57,832 nucleotides of DNA from an uncultured Helicobacter sp. (GCF_937906905.1 NZ_CALERY010000030.1:1-57832); one strand, 5' to 3'. Positions 7,299-16,040 are shown, counted from the first letter of the stretch. The notes: generated by a model from the letters alone, not told the origin. Numbers and translations: made by a program.

Positions 7299-8939
7299 CT
7301 ACATCATTCCCATACCGCCCATTCCACCCATACCGCCCATATCTGGCATAGCTGGAGCAGGCTTGTCCTCTTTGATCTCATTGATTGTAGCCTCTGTGGT
7401 AAGCAGCATACTTGAGACAGACACGGCGTTTTGCAGTGCCACGCGAGTAACTTTCAAAGGATCGATAATCCCTGATTTAAACATCGCTACATACTCGCCG
7501 CTTGCGGCATTAAAGCCATAGCCTTCTTCTTTGGTGTTTTCGATTTTATCAATCACCACGCCTGCGTCATAGCCCGCGTTAATAGCGATTTGTGCCAAAG
7601 GAGCTTTAATAGCGCGTTTAATGATGTCATAGCCAATTGCCTCATCGCCTTCAAGTTTTAGCTTGACCTTTTGCGCCGCGCGGATAAGAGCCACGCCACC
7701 ACCTGCTACAATGCCCTCTTCTACCGCTGCTTTTGTCGCAGAGAGCGCGTCATCTACGCGGTCCTTTTTCTCTTTCATCTCTACTTCGCTAGCAGCACCG
7801 ACTTTGATCACCGCTACACCGCCGCTAAGTTTGGCTAGCCGCTCTTGGAGCTTTTCTTTGTCATAATCGCTTGTGGTCTCTGCGATTTGTGTGCGGATTT
7901 GCGCTACTCTGGCTTTGACATCAGCACTCTTGCCCTTGCCATCGACTATGGTTGTGTTGTCTTTATCGATGACGATTCGAGCAGCTTGCCCAAGGTGCGC
8001 GATCTCTGCGTTTTCTAGCGTGAGTCCCACTTCATCGCTAATGACCTCGCCACCTGTAAGGATTGCGATGTCTTTTAGCATTTCTTTTCTCCTATCGCCA
8101 AAGCCCGGAGCTTTCACTGCTGCGACATTTAGCACACCGCGCAATTTATTGACGACCAAAGTCGTAAGAGCTTCTCCCTCAATATCTTCTGCGATGATAA
8201 GCAGCGGCTTGCCACCTTTCATAGTCGCTTCAAGCAGGGGGAGAATGTCTTTCATCGACGAGATTTTTTTATCAGTGAGTAGCAAATACGCGTTTTCTAG
8301 CTGGATATTCATTTTATCCGCGTTGGTTACAAAATATGGGCTTAAGTAGCCGCGGTCAAACTGCATACCCTCTACCACACTTAGCTCATCGTTGATCCCC
8401 TTTGCTTCTTCCACGGTGATCACGCCATCTTTGCCGACTTTTTCCATAGCTTCTGCGATTAGGTTGCCGATTTTCTCATCGGAGTTGGCAGAGATTGTCG
8501 CTACTTGGGCGATCTCGCCTTTGCCACCGACTTTTTTGCTAGCTTTTTTCAGCTCTTCAATAATCGCTTCAGCCGCCTTATCCATACCGCGCTTGACTTC
8601 CACAGGGTTTGCCCCAGCGGTGATGTTTCTCAAGCCCTCTTTATAAATACTATGCGCTAGCACAGTGGCAGTAGTCGTGCCATCACCTGCGGCATCTGCT
8701 GTCTTGCTCGCCACTTCTTTGACAAGCTGCGCGCCCATATTGGCGATAGGGTCTGCTAGCTCGACTTCCTTTGCCACAGATACGCCATCTTTGGTGATTG
8801 TAGGCGCGCCATAGCTCTTTTGGATAAGGACATTGCGCCCTCTTGGTCCCATTGTAACTTTCACCGCATCGTGTAGCTGCTTCACGCCCTCATAGAGTTT
8901 GTTTCTCGCGTTATCGCTAAATTTGATTTCTTTTGCCAT
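7299..8939 (-). CDS. groEL: 60-kDa chaperonin GroEL
   Basis: A 546-residue GroEL, full length. Hallmarks include GPRGRNV near 32, the AGDGTTTA nucleotide loop near 86-93, the apical-domain stretch with LLIIAEDIEGEAL, and the C-terminal repeat tail GGMGGMGGMGMM. It folds substrate proteins in a double-ring cage capped by GroES. AAGGAG precedes the ATG. It lies 27 bases after groES in one operon under the CIRCE operator. It is nearly free of the AGAATC hexamer, as expected for a highly constrained gene. Confidence 0.98.
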   Translation of the reverse strand: MAKEIKFSDNARNKLYEGVKQLHDAVKVTMGPRGRNVLIQKSYGAPTITKDGVSVAKEVELADPIANMGAQLVKEVASKTADAAGDGTTTATVLAHSIYKEGLRNITAGANPVEVKRGMDKAAEAIIEELKKASKKVGGKGEIAQVATISANSDEKIGNLIAEAMEKVGKDGVITVEEAKGINDELSVVEGMQFDRGYLSPYFVTNADKMNIQLENAYLLLTDKKISSMKDILPLLEATMKGGKPLLIIAEDIEGEALTTLVVNKLRGVLNVAAVKAPGFGDRRKEMLKDIAILTGGEVISDEVGLTLENAEIAHLGQAARIVIDKDNTTIVDGKGKSADVKARVAQIRTQIAETTSDYDKEKLQERLAKLSGGVAVIKVGAASEVEMKEKKDRVDDALSATKAAVEEGIVAGGGVALIRAAQKVKLKLEGDEAIGYDIIKRAIKAPLAQIAINAGYDAGVVIDKIENTKEEGYGFNAASGEYVAMFKSGIIDPLKVTRVALQNAVSVSSMLLTTEATINEIKEDKPAPAMPDMGGMGGMGGMGMM

Positions 8940-8966
8940 TGTTTGCTCCTTGTGTTATTGTGTTGA

Positions 8967-9239
8967 TTACTTGGACAAAACGCCAAGCACATCTTTGATC
9001 TCAAGCACGATATATTCTGCTTTATCAAGCTTGATTTCACTGCCAGAATATTTCCCAAACACGACTACTTCGCCCTCTTTCACAGACTTTTCATCAGCGA
9101 CTTGCTTGCTAATAGCAATCACCTTGCCCATAAGCGGCTTTTCTTTCGCGCTATCTGGGATAATGATCCCTGAAGTCGTTTTGCTCTCTTCTTCAAGTCT
9201 CTCAACCAGAATCCGTTCGCCTAGTGGTTTGAATTTCAT
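8967..9239 (-). CDS. groES: 10-kDa co-chaperonin GroES
   Basis: 90 residues covering the GroES core, from MKFKPLGERILVER to the C-terminal beta strand; the mobile loop is EEESKTTSGIIIP at about 17-29. The short length means it lacks the extra Cys/His-rich tail reported for H. pylori HspA. AAGGAG stands before the ATG. First gene of groES-groEL, downstream of a sigma-70 promoter and a CIRCE repeat. Confidence 0.97.
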   Translation of the reverse strand: MKFKPLGERILVERLEEESKTTSGIIIPDSAKEKPLMGKVIAISKQVADEKSVKEGEVVVFGKYSGSEIKLDKAEYIVLEIKDVLGVLSK

Positions 9240-9261
9240 AACTTCTCCTTACACTGTAAAA

Positions 9262-9288
9262 TTAGCACTTAAAAATTTTAAGTGCCGA
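9262..9288 (-). promoter_or_regulatory. CIRCE operator (HrcA site) before groES
   Basis: TTAGCACTT, a 9-base spacer and AAGTGCCGA match the CIRCE form TTAGCACTC-N9-GAGTGCTAA in position and spacing, with a compensated change at the inner pair and two mismatches in the distal arm. It lies immediately downstream of the -10 box, so HrcA binding would block initiation. hrcA itself is not in the window. Confidence 0.85.
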
Positions 9289-9289
9289 A

Positions 9290-9318
9290 AGTGTAGAAAT
9301 ATTATGTAAATAAGTCAA
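9290..9318 (-). promoter_or_regulatory. Sigma-70 promoter of groES-groEL
   Basis: On the minus strand TTGACT (9318-9313) and TACACT (9295-9290) are separated by exactly 17 bases, and the CIRCE repeat starts two bases after the -10. Confidence 0.65.
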
Positions 9319-9467
9319 GTATTTATATGATTAAAGTAAATATTCCTTAGTACATATGGCTAAATATACTTAATACTATATATATAAATAAATATCATAC
9401 TATCACTTACAATATGCATGAAACTTACGCAGAATCTAAATTCTTGTGAGCATATCTGCAGTGTTTA
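9319..9467. other. AT-rich spacer between groES and the polysaccharide genes
   Basis: No gene seen. Strongly AT-rich with TATATATA-like stretches near 9380; could carry plus-strand promoters for the genes that follow, but no single one stands out. Confidence 0.4.
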
Positions 9468-9743
9468 GTGGGAGGTATCGCTAAAACGCCAGTCCTAAGC
9501 CATAGGTCAAGGTCATTGATATGGTTTTGTGAGCTTCTGGGACGATGGTTTGGGACTATTTTTTATGTATCGTTTTGTCGCATATTTTCAAAATCTGTTT
9601 TTTTTTTTTTTTTGATTTTTGCTATCATTCCGGCTTTGCTATGGATTTTACATCGCATCACACCTACGCATTGTGCAGCGCTACAGCGCCTGTTTGAGTG
9701 TATGCTGGCTGGTGCTACACCATTAAATAGACCTAGGATATGA
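9468..9743 (+). CDS. Possible small membrane protein containing a T16 tract (doubtful)
   Basis: A GTG-initiated frame of 91 residues that ends 7 bases before the EpsG-like gene. Its centre (FYVSFCRIFSKS, four Phe residues, then LIFAIIPALLWIL) is strongly hydrophobic, partly because a run of 16 T (9598-9613) is read as Phe codons. No family recognised. In favour: position, hydrophobic helix, an open frame across the T-run. Against: unusual composition, weak start, short length. If real, tract length would switch it on and off. Confidence 0.25.
   Translation: MGGIAKTPVLSHRSRSLIWFCELLGRWFGTIFYVSFCRIFSKSVFFFFLIFAIIPALLWILHRITPTHCAALQRLFECMLAGATPLNRPRI
9598..9613. repeat. T16 homopolymer upstream of EpsG-like gene
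   Basis: Sixteen consecutive T residues, 137 bases before the EpsG-like ATG. Runs this long are slippage-prone in Helicobacter and often control surface genes, by frame or by promoter spacing. Confidence 0.8.
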
Positions 9744-9750
9744 AAGCCCG

Positions 9751-10968
9751 ATGAGCAATAAAACACAGATTGGTTTTTCCCATTTTCCATTTTCAAGCAC
9801 CCTTGGCGCTGTTGCCAAGCCTGATGCGCTACTAAATTGTCTTGTATTTATTCCGGCACTTATTGTGCCCTTTTCCCCATTCATCGCGTTTTTCATCGGG
9901 CTCTTGTTGCTTATCGTATTTGGTAGCGGATTTCAGCGATGGCATAGGATCTTTGTGTCCATTGTTGTGATTTTTGCCGGCGCAGTGCTATATGGGGATG
10001 GGATTCCAACCGGTGATTATGCCAATTATTATGAAACTTATGAAAAGCTCTTAACAGGTGACACGAAAGCACTTTTTGACTATGGTAATGGTATAGAAAT
10101 CGCCTTGCCCGCCATATTTTGGGTGTTTGGTAAGGTTTTCGGGCCGCTTGATTCATCGTGCTTCATGGCACTTGTTATTTTCACTGCCGGCATTTTACTT
10201 TATATCTGGCTTGAAGTCTATGGGCTCAAGCAGATCGCCCAGAGGCAAAAAGCTATTTGTGTGGCACTTGCGCTAATGTGTTTTGATTTTTGGTTCGCTG
10301 GTGAAGCCATGAGACAAATGCTTTCAAGCATCATGATTCTCTATGTTATGACCGCACAAAGGCAAGAGAGTCGATTTTTTTTCATTCTTTTAGCCACACT
10401 TTTTCATGCAAGCGCATTGATTTTCATCGCTATTATTTGGCTACTTGTGCACTATCCCAAACTCGGCATTGGATTATGCATAGCAATTTGTGGGAGTTAT
10501 GTAGTGTTTTACGAGATTGTAAGCACACTCTCTCAAATACCCCAAACAGTCTTGTTTGACTCTATACGCATTAAATTATTCTATTACGCCAGTGGCAAGG
10601 CCGATGAAGGAGGTTTTTACTTTCGCAATCTTGTTTTAAGTTTATTTCTACTTACCTGCACATGGGTTTATGTTGATAAATCCCAAGCCAAATGGCGCCG
10701 CATCATCATTGGGCTTGGGATTATTTATCTCGCCGCTGCTTTTGTAAGCAATCACCTATCATTGCGTGTGGGGGTATTGTTTTTCTTTGTATCTTTTGGA
10801 TACTTTTTGTTTCTTGCATTACGCAAGCAGCCACTGTTGCTGTATAGTTTTTCGCTCATATACTTACTTGATCTGTCCGCAATGGAGCTAAACAAAGATA
10901 TTAACAATCCTACCAGAATCTTCTACAACTACGACATCATTGGTCCGTTTTTCTACTATCTTTACTAA
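9751..10968 (+). CDS. EpsG-like polysaccharide polymerase
   Basis: A 405-residue polytopic membrane protein with about ten hydrophobic helices. The first external loop contains GDYANYYETYEKL, like the D-x-x-Y-Y region of EpsG-family repeat-unit polymerases, and helix-loop spacing also fits. It would polymerise a surface glycan in the periplasm. A Wzz-like gene follows after 19 bases, supporting a polymerase plus chain-length pair. AGGA lies rather far from the ATG. The gene carries few AGAATC motifs and looks more AT-rich than flanking genes, so it may be acquired. Confidence 0.65.
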   Translation: MSNKTQIGFSHFPFSSTLGAVAKPDALLNCLVFIPALIVPFSPFIAFFIGLLLLIVFGSGFQRWHRIFVSIVVIFAGAVLYGDGIPTGDYANYYETYEKLLTGDTKALFDYGNGIEIALPAIFWVFGKVFGPLDSSCFMALVIFTAGILLYIWLEVYGLKQIAQRQKAICVALALMCFDFWFAGEAMRQMLSSIMILYVMTAQRQESRFFFILLATLFHASALIFIAIIWLLVHYPKLGIGLCIAICGSYVVFYEIVSTLSQIPQTVLFDSIRIKLFYYASGKADEGGFYFRNLVLSLFLLTCTWVYVDKSQAKWRRIIIGLGIIYLAAAFVSNHLSLRVGVLFFFVSFGYFLFLALRKQPLLLYSFSLIYLLDLSAMELNKDINNPTRIFYNYDIIGPFFYYLY

Positions 10969-10987
10969 ATCACACTAAAGGAGTTCC

Positions 10988-11851
10988 ATGGATTCTTGGG
11001 ATATTTTACGGCTATTTATTCGGTATTGGAAAAGCTTTTGTGCGACATTCGTGTTCGTGCTAGGGATTGGCATATTTCTCGCTCTGCGCCAAGGCAACGC
11101 ACCCTTGCCAGAGCCAGCGCCAAGTCCCAGCAGCCCCACAGCAGACTCTAGTATAGATTCTGGCACAACCCCTAAGCAGCCAGAATCCACACCGCGCTCA
11201 AGCAACAAACCCACCATACACTACTATCAGTTTCCCATCATGCTTGCCAAGCTTGATAGTCGCCCCATTATCCCAGAGCCCATGCTTCTGGACGCGCTGA
11301 AGGATTTCTCCTGCACCAAGCCCAATGAGCAGCCAGAATCTATACCGCACTCCGGAGAATCCACCCCTAACACCCAAGAAGCCCCACAAGCACCCATATC
11401 TCTAATCCCAGAATCAGGCGCTTGCATCATCGCCATAGAGAAATCCTATGACGCAATCGACCTTGTCTATATCGTTTCACTGCAAGCCTACGAGCCCACC
11501 AAAGCCCAGAATCTCGCCAGACAAATCGACTCTAGTATCCGTACAAACCCATTCATCAAAGACTTACAAGCAAGCATCACAGAGCTTGCGACAATCGCGT
11601 GGCGCACCAAAGATGCCCAGAATAGCTGGAAATCTATCGAGCTAGCACGAGCAAGCAAAAATATCGCGCGCCCCGAGATAAAAGAGATAAAAGAGATAAA
11701 AGAGATAAAAGAGATAAAAGGATTTGTCCAGACTTCCAAAAAGTCTAAACTCATTCTTGCATTCCTAAGCGCATTGATTTTAGCTTGTTTGGTTGTGTTT
11801 GTGCGGGATTTCTTTGCACAAAATGCCCACAGACTACGCCCGCAAGCCTAG
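10988..11851 (+). CDS. Wzz-like chain-length determinant protein
   Basis: 287 residues with two membrane helices bracketing a periplasmic region: residues 18-36 (FVFVLGIGIFLAL) and about 255-275 (LILAFLSALILACLVV), as in Wzz co-polymerases that set glycan length. The N-terminal DILRLFIRYWK resembles Wzz starts. The periplasmic part opens with a long Pro/Ser/Glu linker rich in AGAATC-encoded PES and DS units. Near residue 230 five 9-bp repeats encode EIK units, which can vary length without frameshift. AAGGAG precedes the ATG; it is coupled to the EpsG-like gene. Confidence 0.55.
   Translation: MDSWDILRLFIRYWKSFCATFVFVLGIGIFLALRQGNAPLPEPAPSPSSPTADSSIDSGTTPKQPESTPRSSNKPTIHYYQFPIMLAKLDSRPIIPEPMLLDALKDFSCTKPNEQPESIPHSGESTPNTQEAPQAPISLIPESGACIIAIEKSYDAIDLVYIVSLQAYEPTKAQNLARQIDSSIRTNPFIKDLQASITELATIAWRTKDAQNSWKSIELARASKNIARPEIKEIKEIKEIKEIKGFVQTSKKSKLILAFLSALILACLVVFVRDFFAQNAHRLRPQA
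11675..11719 (+). repeat. Five tandem GAGATAAAA repeats in the Wzz-like gene
   Basis: Five perfect 9-bp units, in frame, encoding Glu-Ile-Lys repeats just before the second membrane helix. Unit gain or loss would keep the frame and change the length of a helical stalk. Confidence 0.9.
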
Positions 11852-12019
11852 CACCCCACGCCATGCGCGCCACTTTCTGGCGCAAGCAGCATTCCGCAAA
11901 TCTCCCAGCAATCCCACTTCTGCATGCAAGAGCCCTAGCTCCATATCGATTGCGACTGCATAAGCCAACTTGAAACAATCAAGGAGCAATCAAGCTCAAA
12001 TCAGCCTGCTTGCCACGCC

Positions 12020-12823
12020 TTAGCCCAGTGCCTTATCTGCGATATTTGCCCCCGTCATCACAATCGCAAAACAATACACGCATAAAAGCGCGATTCTATG
12101 CGTATATGCGCTTGCTCTTGCGATAAGCGCGATTCCACTTGCTACACCGATAATTGAGCAGCAGCCTATCAGCACTGCCGCGCTAAAGAGCTTACTATCA
12201 ATCACTTCCATGTGATAGAGCGAGAAACTCCCAGCCACCGAGGAAAACACGACAAAAAAGAGCGAGAGTGGCACAACCCTCTTAGAATCATAGCCTAGAT
12301 AGTAGCCTAAAATTGGCGCGATAAGCAGTCCGCCACCAATCCCAAGCGAAATAGCAAACACCCCAGTAAATGCCCCAGCAAGCACGAGAATCATACGCTT
12401 TTGCCAGCCCTGCCTAATAGGATTCTCGCTTGTGCCAACCTTTGAGCGCGCCGCAAATCGATAAAACGAAACAATCGTTAGTGTCAAAAATGCCACGCTT
12501 AGCACAAGCTCGCTACACAGACTTAGCACCACCCCACTAAAGCTCGCGCCTATCATTCCCCCAAGCCCGATGAACGCCCCCTCACGCAGATCAAGCAGAC
12601 CTTTTTTGTAGTTTATCGCAGAGCCAAAAACACTCGCAAACATCATCTGCACAATCGAAATTCCAATAGCATGCTGAATCGGGAATCCAAGCCACAGCAT
12701 GCAGGGCACGATGATTGTCCCCCCACCAATCCCAAAAAACCCAGCCGCCACGCCAGAGACAAGCCCCACCACAACAAACCCCAGAATCTCCCACCACGCA
12801 AACTGCGCTATCACCTCAACCAT
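12020..12823 (-). CDS. TauE/SafE family anion (sulfite) exporter
   Basis: 267 residues with about eight hydrophobic helices arranged as two related halves. Each half carries the Gly-rich signature of the family (GVAAGFFGIGGGTIIVP near 24-40 and GVFAISLGIGGGLLIAP near 154-170). Members move sulfite, sulfoacetate or related anions across the inner membrane; the substrate here is unknown. Gene is monocistronic or follows exbB poorly: it is divergent from the Wzz-like gene and upstream of nothing related. Confidence 0.8.
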   Translation of the reverse strand: MVEVIAQFAWWEILGFVVVGLVSGVAAGFFGIGGGTIIVPCMLWLGFPIQHAIGISIVQMMFASVFGSAINYKKGLLDLREGAFIGLGGMIGASFSGVVLSLCSELVLSVAFLTLTIVSFYRFAARSKVGTSENPIRQGWQKRMILVLAGAFTGVFAISLGIGGGLLIAPILGYYLGYDSKRVVPLSLFFVVFSSVAGSFSLYHMEVIDSKLFSAAVLIGCCSIIGVASGIALIARASAYTHRIALLCVYCFAIVMTGANIADKALG

Positions 12824-12846
12824 GCGTTATCCTTGTATCTACACCC

Positions 12847-12867
12847 CAGAATCCAGCCTAGATTCTG
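12847..12867. terminator. Inverted AGAATC-motif pair after exbB
   Basis: CAGAATC and GATTCTG are 7-bp arms around a 7-base loop in the 71-base gap between the exbB stop and the tauE start (both genes minus). Likely a hairpin at the exbB 3' end; no T-run. Confidence 0.45.
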
Positions 12868-12894
12868 CACACCAAAGCCCAGGACACAATCTCG

Positions 12895-13356
12895 CTATTG
12901 CGTATCAATACGAATATTGGATTTGGGCGTAATGGCAGGAGGGTTGTGGAAGATATCCCATTTTGTAAGCACAATTTCTGCTTTTCGCACAAGTAGGTTA
13001 TAGAGCACGATACTAGGGATAGCCACGATTAGCCCCATGGCAGTGGCTTTAAGCGCGAGGGCAAGTCCTGTCATGATCGTTTGTGTATCGACAAATGATG
13101 TTTTCCCAATATCCACAAATGTAAGCATTATCCCTGCCACCGTGCCTAGCAGCCCTACATAAGGCGCATTTGATCCAATTGTAGCAATAAGCGTCAAGCG
13201 CTTGTATAAATCCAACTCCAAAAGCCGCTTATCATTATAGTCATCTACACGCACAGTGGCATAAAACCACGCACGCTCGATTCCTATAGCCACCACCAGC
13301 ACAGAAAGCACGCCCAAAAACCCCAAAACTGAATAATCAATAATTTCTTTCATCAT
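12895..13356 (-). CDS. exbB: Biopolymer transporter ExbB (MotA/TolQ/ExbB family)
   Basis: 153 residues, the short ExbB form common in epsilonproteobacteria. Three helices: about 8-27 (VLGFLGVLSVLVVAIG), 65-85 with the conserved PYVGLLGTVAGI, and 105-130 (LALKATAMGLIVAIP). With ExbD and TonB it converts proton-motive force into energy for outer-membrane uptake. AAGGAG precedes two adjacent ATGs; the first is used. ExbD is not next to it but 24 kb away at 37.6 kb, and no tonB is visible in the window. Confidence 0.85.
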   Translation of the reverse strand: MMKEIIDYSVLGFLGVLSVLVVAIGIERAWFYATVRVDDYNDKRLLELDLYKRLTLIATIGSNAPYVGLLGTVAGIMLTFVDIGKTSFVDTQTIMTGLALALKATAMGLIVAIPSIVLYNLLVRKAEIVLTKWDIFHNPPAITPKSNIRIDTQ

Positions 13357-13425
13357 GCCCCTAGCTCCTTGCTACTCTTGCTAATTTTGCTCACGGATTC
13401 TACACAAATTTTTACATGTAGGCTC

Positions 13426-14091
13426 TTAAATAGATTCTAGTAGCCCTAGCTTCACACTAGATTTTATAAAGCTTTTGCGATGGATTGGCGTTAAGCCATG
13501 GCGTGCGATAGCTTCATAGTGAGCTTTAGTGCCATAGCCTGCGTGCTTTGCTAGCCCATAGTGCGGGTGGATTGTATCAAGCTCGGCGCTCTCCCTGTCT
13601 TTAGCGCATTTTGCTAGAATCGAGGCGCATGCGATTGGTGCAAGCAGGCTATCGCCTTTGATAAGCGTCTCTAGGCTGATTGATTGTGATATCGACTTGG
13701 GGGGGAGCGCGCCAAATGTCGTATTCCCATCAAAAACAAAGTGCTGGCATATCGGGGCAAAATGCGCCATGATCTCCTCTAGCGCTTGAGCAAGCATTGC
13801 GCTTAGACCTTGCTCATCGATTTGCGCGGCAGATTTTCGCGCGATATGATGCGCGATAACAAGCCTAGAATCTAGCTTGAAAGACTCTGCCAAAAATCCG
13901 CTTGTAGATTCTAGTGCAAGCAGCGTAGATTCCAGCGCGAAGCGTTTTGTGCGCGAGAGCTTTTTGCTATCAGCCACGCCAAGCGCGAAAAGCTCCTCGC
14001 TCCTTGCACGCACGCACACCACGCCAGCCACAAACAGCGATCCTGCGATACAGCCTCGCCCCGCCTCATCGATCCCACAAATCAACTCCAT
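13426..14091 (-). CDS. rnhB: Ribonuclease HII
   Basis: 221 residues when started at MELICGIDEAGRG; the open frame reaches further up, into the cca gene, but GGAGCG before the ATG at 14091 and the family start settle it. D8-E9 and the later VADSKKLS aspartate are metal-binding active-site residues. The enzyme cuts the RNA strand of RNA-DNA hybrids and removes misincorporated ribonucleotides. It lies 28 bases after cca. A run of seven C (13699-13705 on the plus strand as G) inside the frame encodes Pro-Pro. Confidence 0.93.
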   Translation of the reverse strand: MELICGIDEAGRGCIAGSLFVAGVVCVRARSEELFALGVADSKKLSRTKRFALESTLLALESTSGFLAESFKLDSRLVIAHHIARKSAAQIDEQGLSAMLAQALEEIMAHFAPICQHFVFDGNTTFGALPPKSISQSISLETLIKGDSLLAPIACASILAKCAKDRESAELDTIHPHYGLAKHAGYGTKAHYEAIARHGLTPIHRKSFIKSSVKLGLLESI

Positions 14092-14119
14092 ATCCGCTCC
14101 TATATATTGCGCAGTGTGT

Positions 14120-15715
14120 TTAATGCACCTTCTGCTGGGTTTGCAGCATGGATTCTGCAATATTGCCTGCGGCAGTGCACAAGATATCTGGCTCATTTGA
14201 CAAGGCAAAATCCATAACCATTTCTAATAACTCGCGCAATATCGCACCAATCTCCTTGCCAGAAACCATAGGCGCAATCACCTTAATCTCATCGCCATTT
14301 ATAGCAAGCTGGGCAATTTGGTAGCAGAAGCGTTGCTCACGGATTTGCGCGATATGCTGCTTAAGTGCGCGCGCTTGCTGATCGACAAGCACTATTGTCA
14401 AAATATGGGCAAGAAGCATGAGAGTCTGCAGGGATCTGGACTCTGCGTCTTTATCAAGCTCATGGGCGAGTTTGAGTGTCTCGCGCAGTGTTAGGGGATT
14501 TGCACGAGATATAGAGGGCTTTCCGCGCGCTCCAAGGCTCACTACATAGGGCATAAGCCTAGCACAGGTAGTAGCGATATGCCTGCTATATCGAAGATCA
14601 CACAAACACCGCTCCACGCGCACCCCCACATCTCTCACACCTCGCATACACAAGTCTCCAAAATCCGCCACGCAATCCCACAGCGCATAAAACCACACAC
14701 ATAGCCGCACAATCTGTGCTTCACTACGACTATTCTCGCTCTGCGCTTGTGTGGCATTGTGTGTATTGTAGCGCTCGATGACTTGTAGATTGACGCGCAA
14801 TTGCTCCTGCGCACTACTAGATTCTGCTATGGCACGCAGCTCGGGGGCAAACTCGCCAAATACTTCCGCATAGACTGCGCAAAATGGCACAACTGCACTC
14901 GCCATAAAAGGTGAGCATAGAATCTTTTCCCACTCATCTTGCTTGCGCTCACTGCTTATTGCAGCGAGCCTTGGAGCATTGGCGCGCAGGGCGGATTCTG
15001 TCTCATTCTCTAGGGAGAATCCAAAACTCGCGCAAAACCGCAAGCCACGCAGAATCCGCAGAGCATCTTCGCCAAATCGCCTATGCGCCACTCCCACACA
15101 GCACAATTTCCCCAAGCGCAAATCCGCAAGCCCGCCCACACTATCACATACGCCATTATGCAAATAAGGCACATAACGCCCATAAGCTCGGGTAAGCCGG
15201 GAGACTAGCCCAGAATCCAAAACCCCAGAATCTAGTGCTGTGGATTCTGGGGCTGCCTCAAGCTTGGCAAGGCGAGGATTATATGCTAGGGCATTGCAAG
15301 TAAAATCTCGGCGTGCAATATCTTCAAGTAGGCTATGCGTATAGCGCACTTCATCTGGGCGACGAGAATCCGCATAACCACTCTCAAGCCGGAATGTCGT
15401 AATCTCTACAATATGCGCCGCGTTTGCACTGGATTTTGGGGCGGATTCTAGCACGCCAATCGTGCCAAAGCGCGCTCCAAGTGTGATGAGCCTATATTTA
15501 GATGAGAAAAGTGCCAGAATCTGCTCTGGTGTGGCATCTGTGGCAATGTCCCAGTCTTTTGGTGCTCTGCCAAGCAGGCTATCGCGCACGCAGCCCCCAA
15601 TGACAAATCCCTGAAACCCACTAGATTCTAGTGCTGTGATGATGGTTTGCACAAGCGGAGGGAGTGTGATTTGAGGTAGGAGCTCAGGGAGCGGTGGCTT
15701 AGAGAGATCGGGCAT
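14120..15715 (-). CDS. cca: CCA tRNA nucleotidyltransferase / poly(A) polymerase family
   Basis: A 531-residue class II nucleotidyltransferase that adds or repairs the tRNA 3' CCA end. The head domain shows GGCVRDSLLGRAPKDWDIAT at 40-59 with the metal-binding D54 and D56, then the B-motif RRDFTCNALAYNP and the helical neck and body. It is longer than typical bacterial enzymes, partly through inserts such as the PES/LDS stretch near 155-170 encoded by AGAATC motifs. Whether it adds all of CCA or only part of it is unclear from sequence. Confidence 0.87.
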   Translation of the reverse strand: MPDLSKPPLPELLPQITLPPLVQTIITALESSGFQGFVIGGCVRDSLLGRAPKDWDIATDATPEQILALFSSKYRLITLGARFGTIGVLESAPKSSANAAHIVEITTFRLESGYADSRRPDEVRYTHSLLEDIARRDFTCNALAYNPRLAKLEAAPESTALDSGVLDSGLVSRLTRAYGRYVPYLHNGVCDSVGGLADLRLGKLCCVGVAHRRFGEDALRILRGLRFCASFGFSLENETESALRANAPRLAAISSERKQDEWEKILCSPFMASAVVPFCAVYAEVFGEFAPELRAIAESSSAQEQLRVNLQVIERYNTHNATQAQSENSRSEAQIVRLCVWFYALWDCVADFGDLCMRGVRDVGVRVERCLCDLRYSRHIATTCARLMPYVVSLGARGKPSISRANPLTLRETLKLAHELDKDAESRSLQTLMLLAHILTIVLVDQQARALKQHIAQIREQRFCYQIAQLAINGDEIKVIAPMVSGKEIGAILRELLEMVMDFALSNEPDILCTAAGNIAESMLQTQQKVH

Positions 15716-15765
15716 GGCGCGGAGGAAGCCTTTGGATTTTAAGATTTATATATGGAGTTTTATTA

Positions 15766-15771
15766 TACAAT
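15766..15771 (+). promoter_or_regulatory. -10 box for rpoZ
   Basis: TATACAAT ends 33 bases before the rpoZ ATG; no convincing -35. Confidence 0.45.
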
Positions 15772-15804
15772 AAGAGCTTTTATTATTTGCATAAAAGGAA
15801 AGCC

Positions 15805-16026
15805 ATGAGGACAGAGCAAATCGCAGCAAAGGCGCTCGAGCAAGTCAATAACGATCGCTATGTGCTAGCAAATATGATTTTCAAACGGGTAAAACAGCTC
15901 AATGGTGGCGCACAAAATCTCGTAGGCGCAAATCTCAAAACCGACAAACTCACAGACATCGCCATGCGTGAAATCGCTGAAGGTAAGCTTGTGCTTGAGC
16001 GTATCGAGGAGATAAAACAGCCTTAA
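15805..16026 (+). CDS. rpoZ: RNA polymerase omega subunit
   Basis: 73 residues starting MRTEQIAAKALEQV, with the conserved NRYxLA-like segment NDRYVLANMIFKRVKQL at about 16-32. An ATG six codons earlier exists, but AAGGAA is placed for 15805. Omega helps assemble the polymerase beta' subunit and in many bacteria contributes to ppGpp binding. It lies directly upstream of the spoT/relA gene, the usual arrangement. Confidence 0.9.
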   Translation: MRTEQIAAKALEQVNNDRYVLANMIFKRVKQLNGGAQNLVGANLKTDKLTDIAMREIAEGKLVLERIEEIKQP

Positions 16027-16040
16027 CTCCACAATCTTAC

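Noticed and set aside
7873..8349. 158-residue frame opposite groEL
   Set aside because: Shadow of a highly conserved gene on the other strand; composition and lack of ribosome site show no coding sign.
9598..9613. T16 tract as an intrinsic terminator
   Set aside because: No GC stem precedes it on the plus strand, and on the minus strand it would be an A-run.
11675..11719. Tandem repeats as a possible CRISPR array
   Set aside because: Units of 9 bp without spacers and read in frame in a protein.
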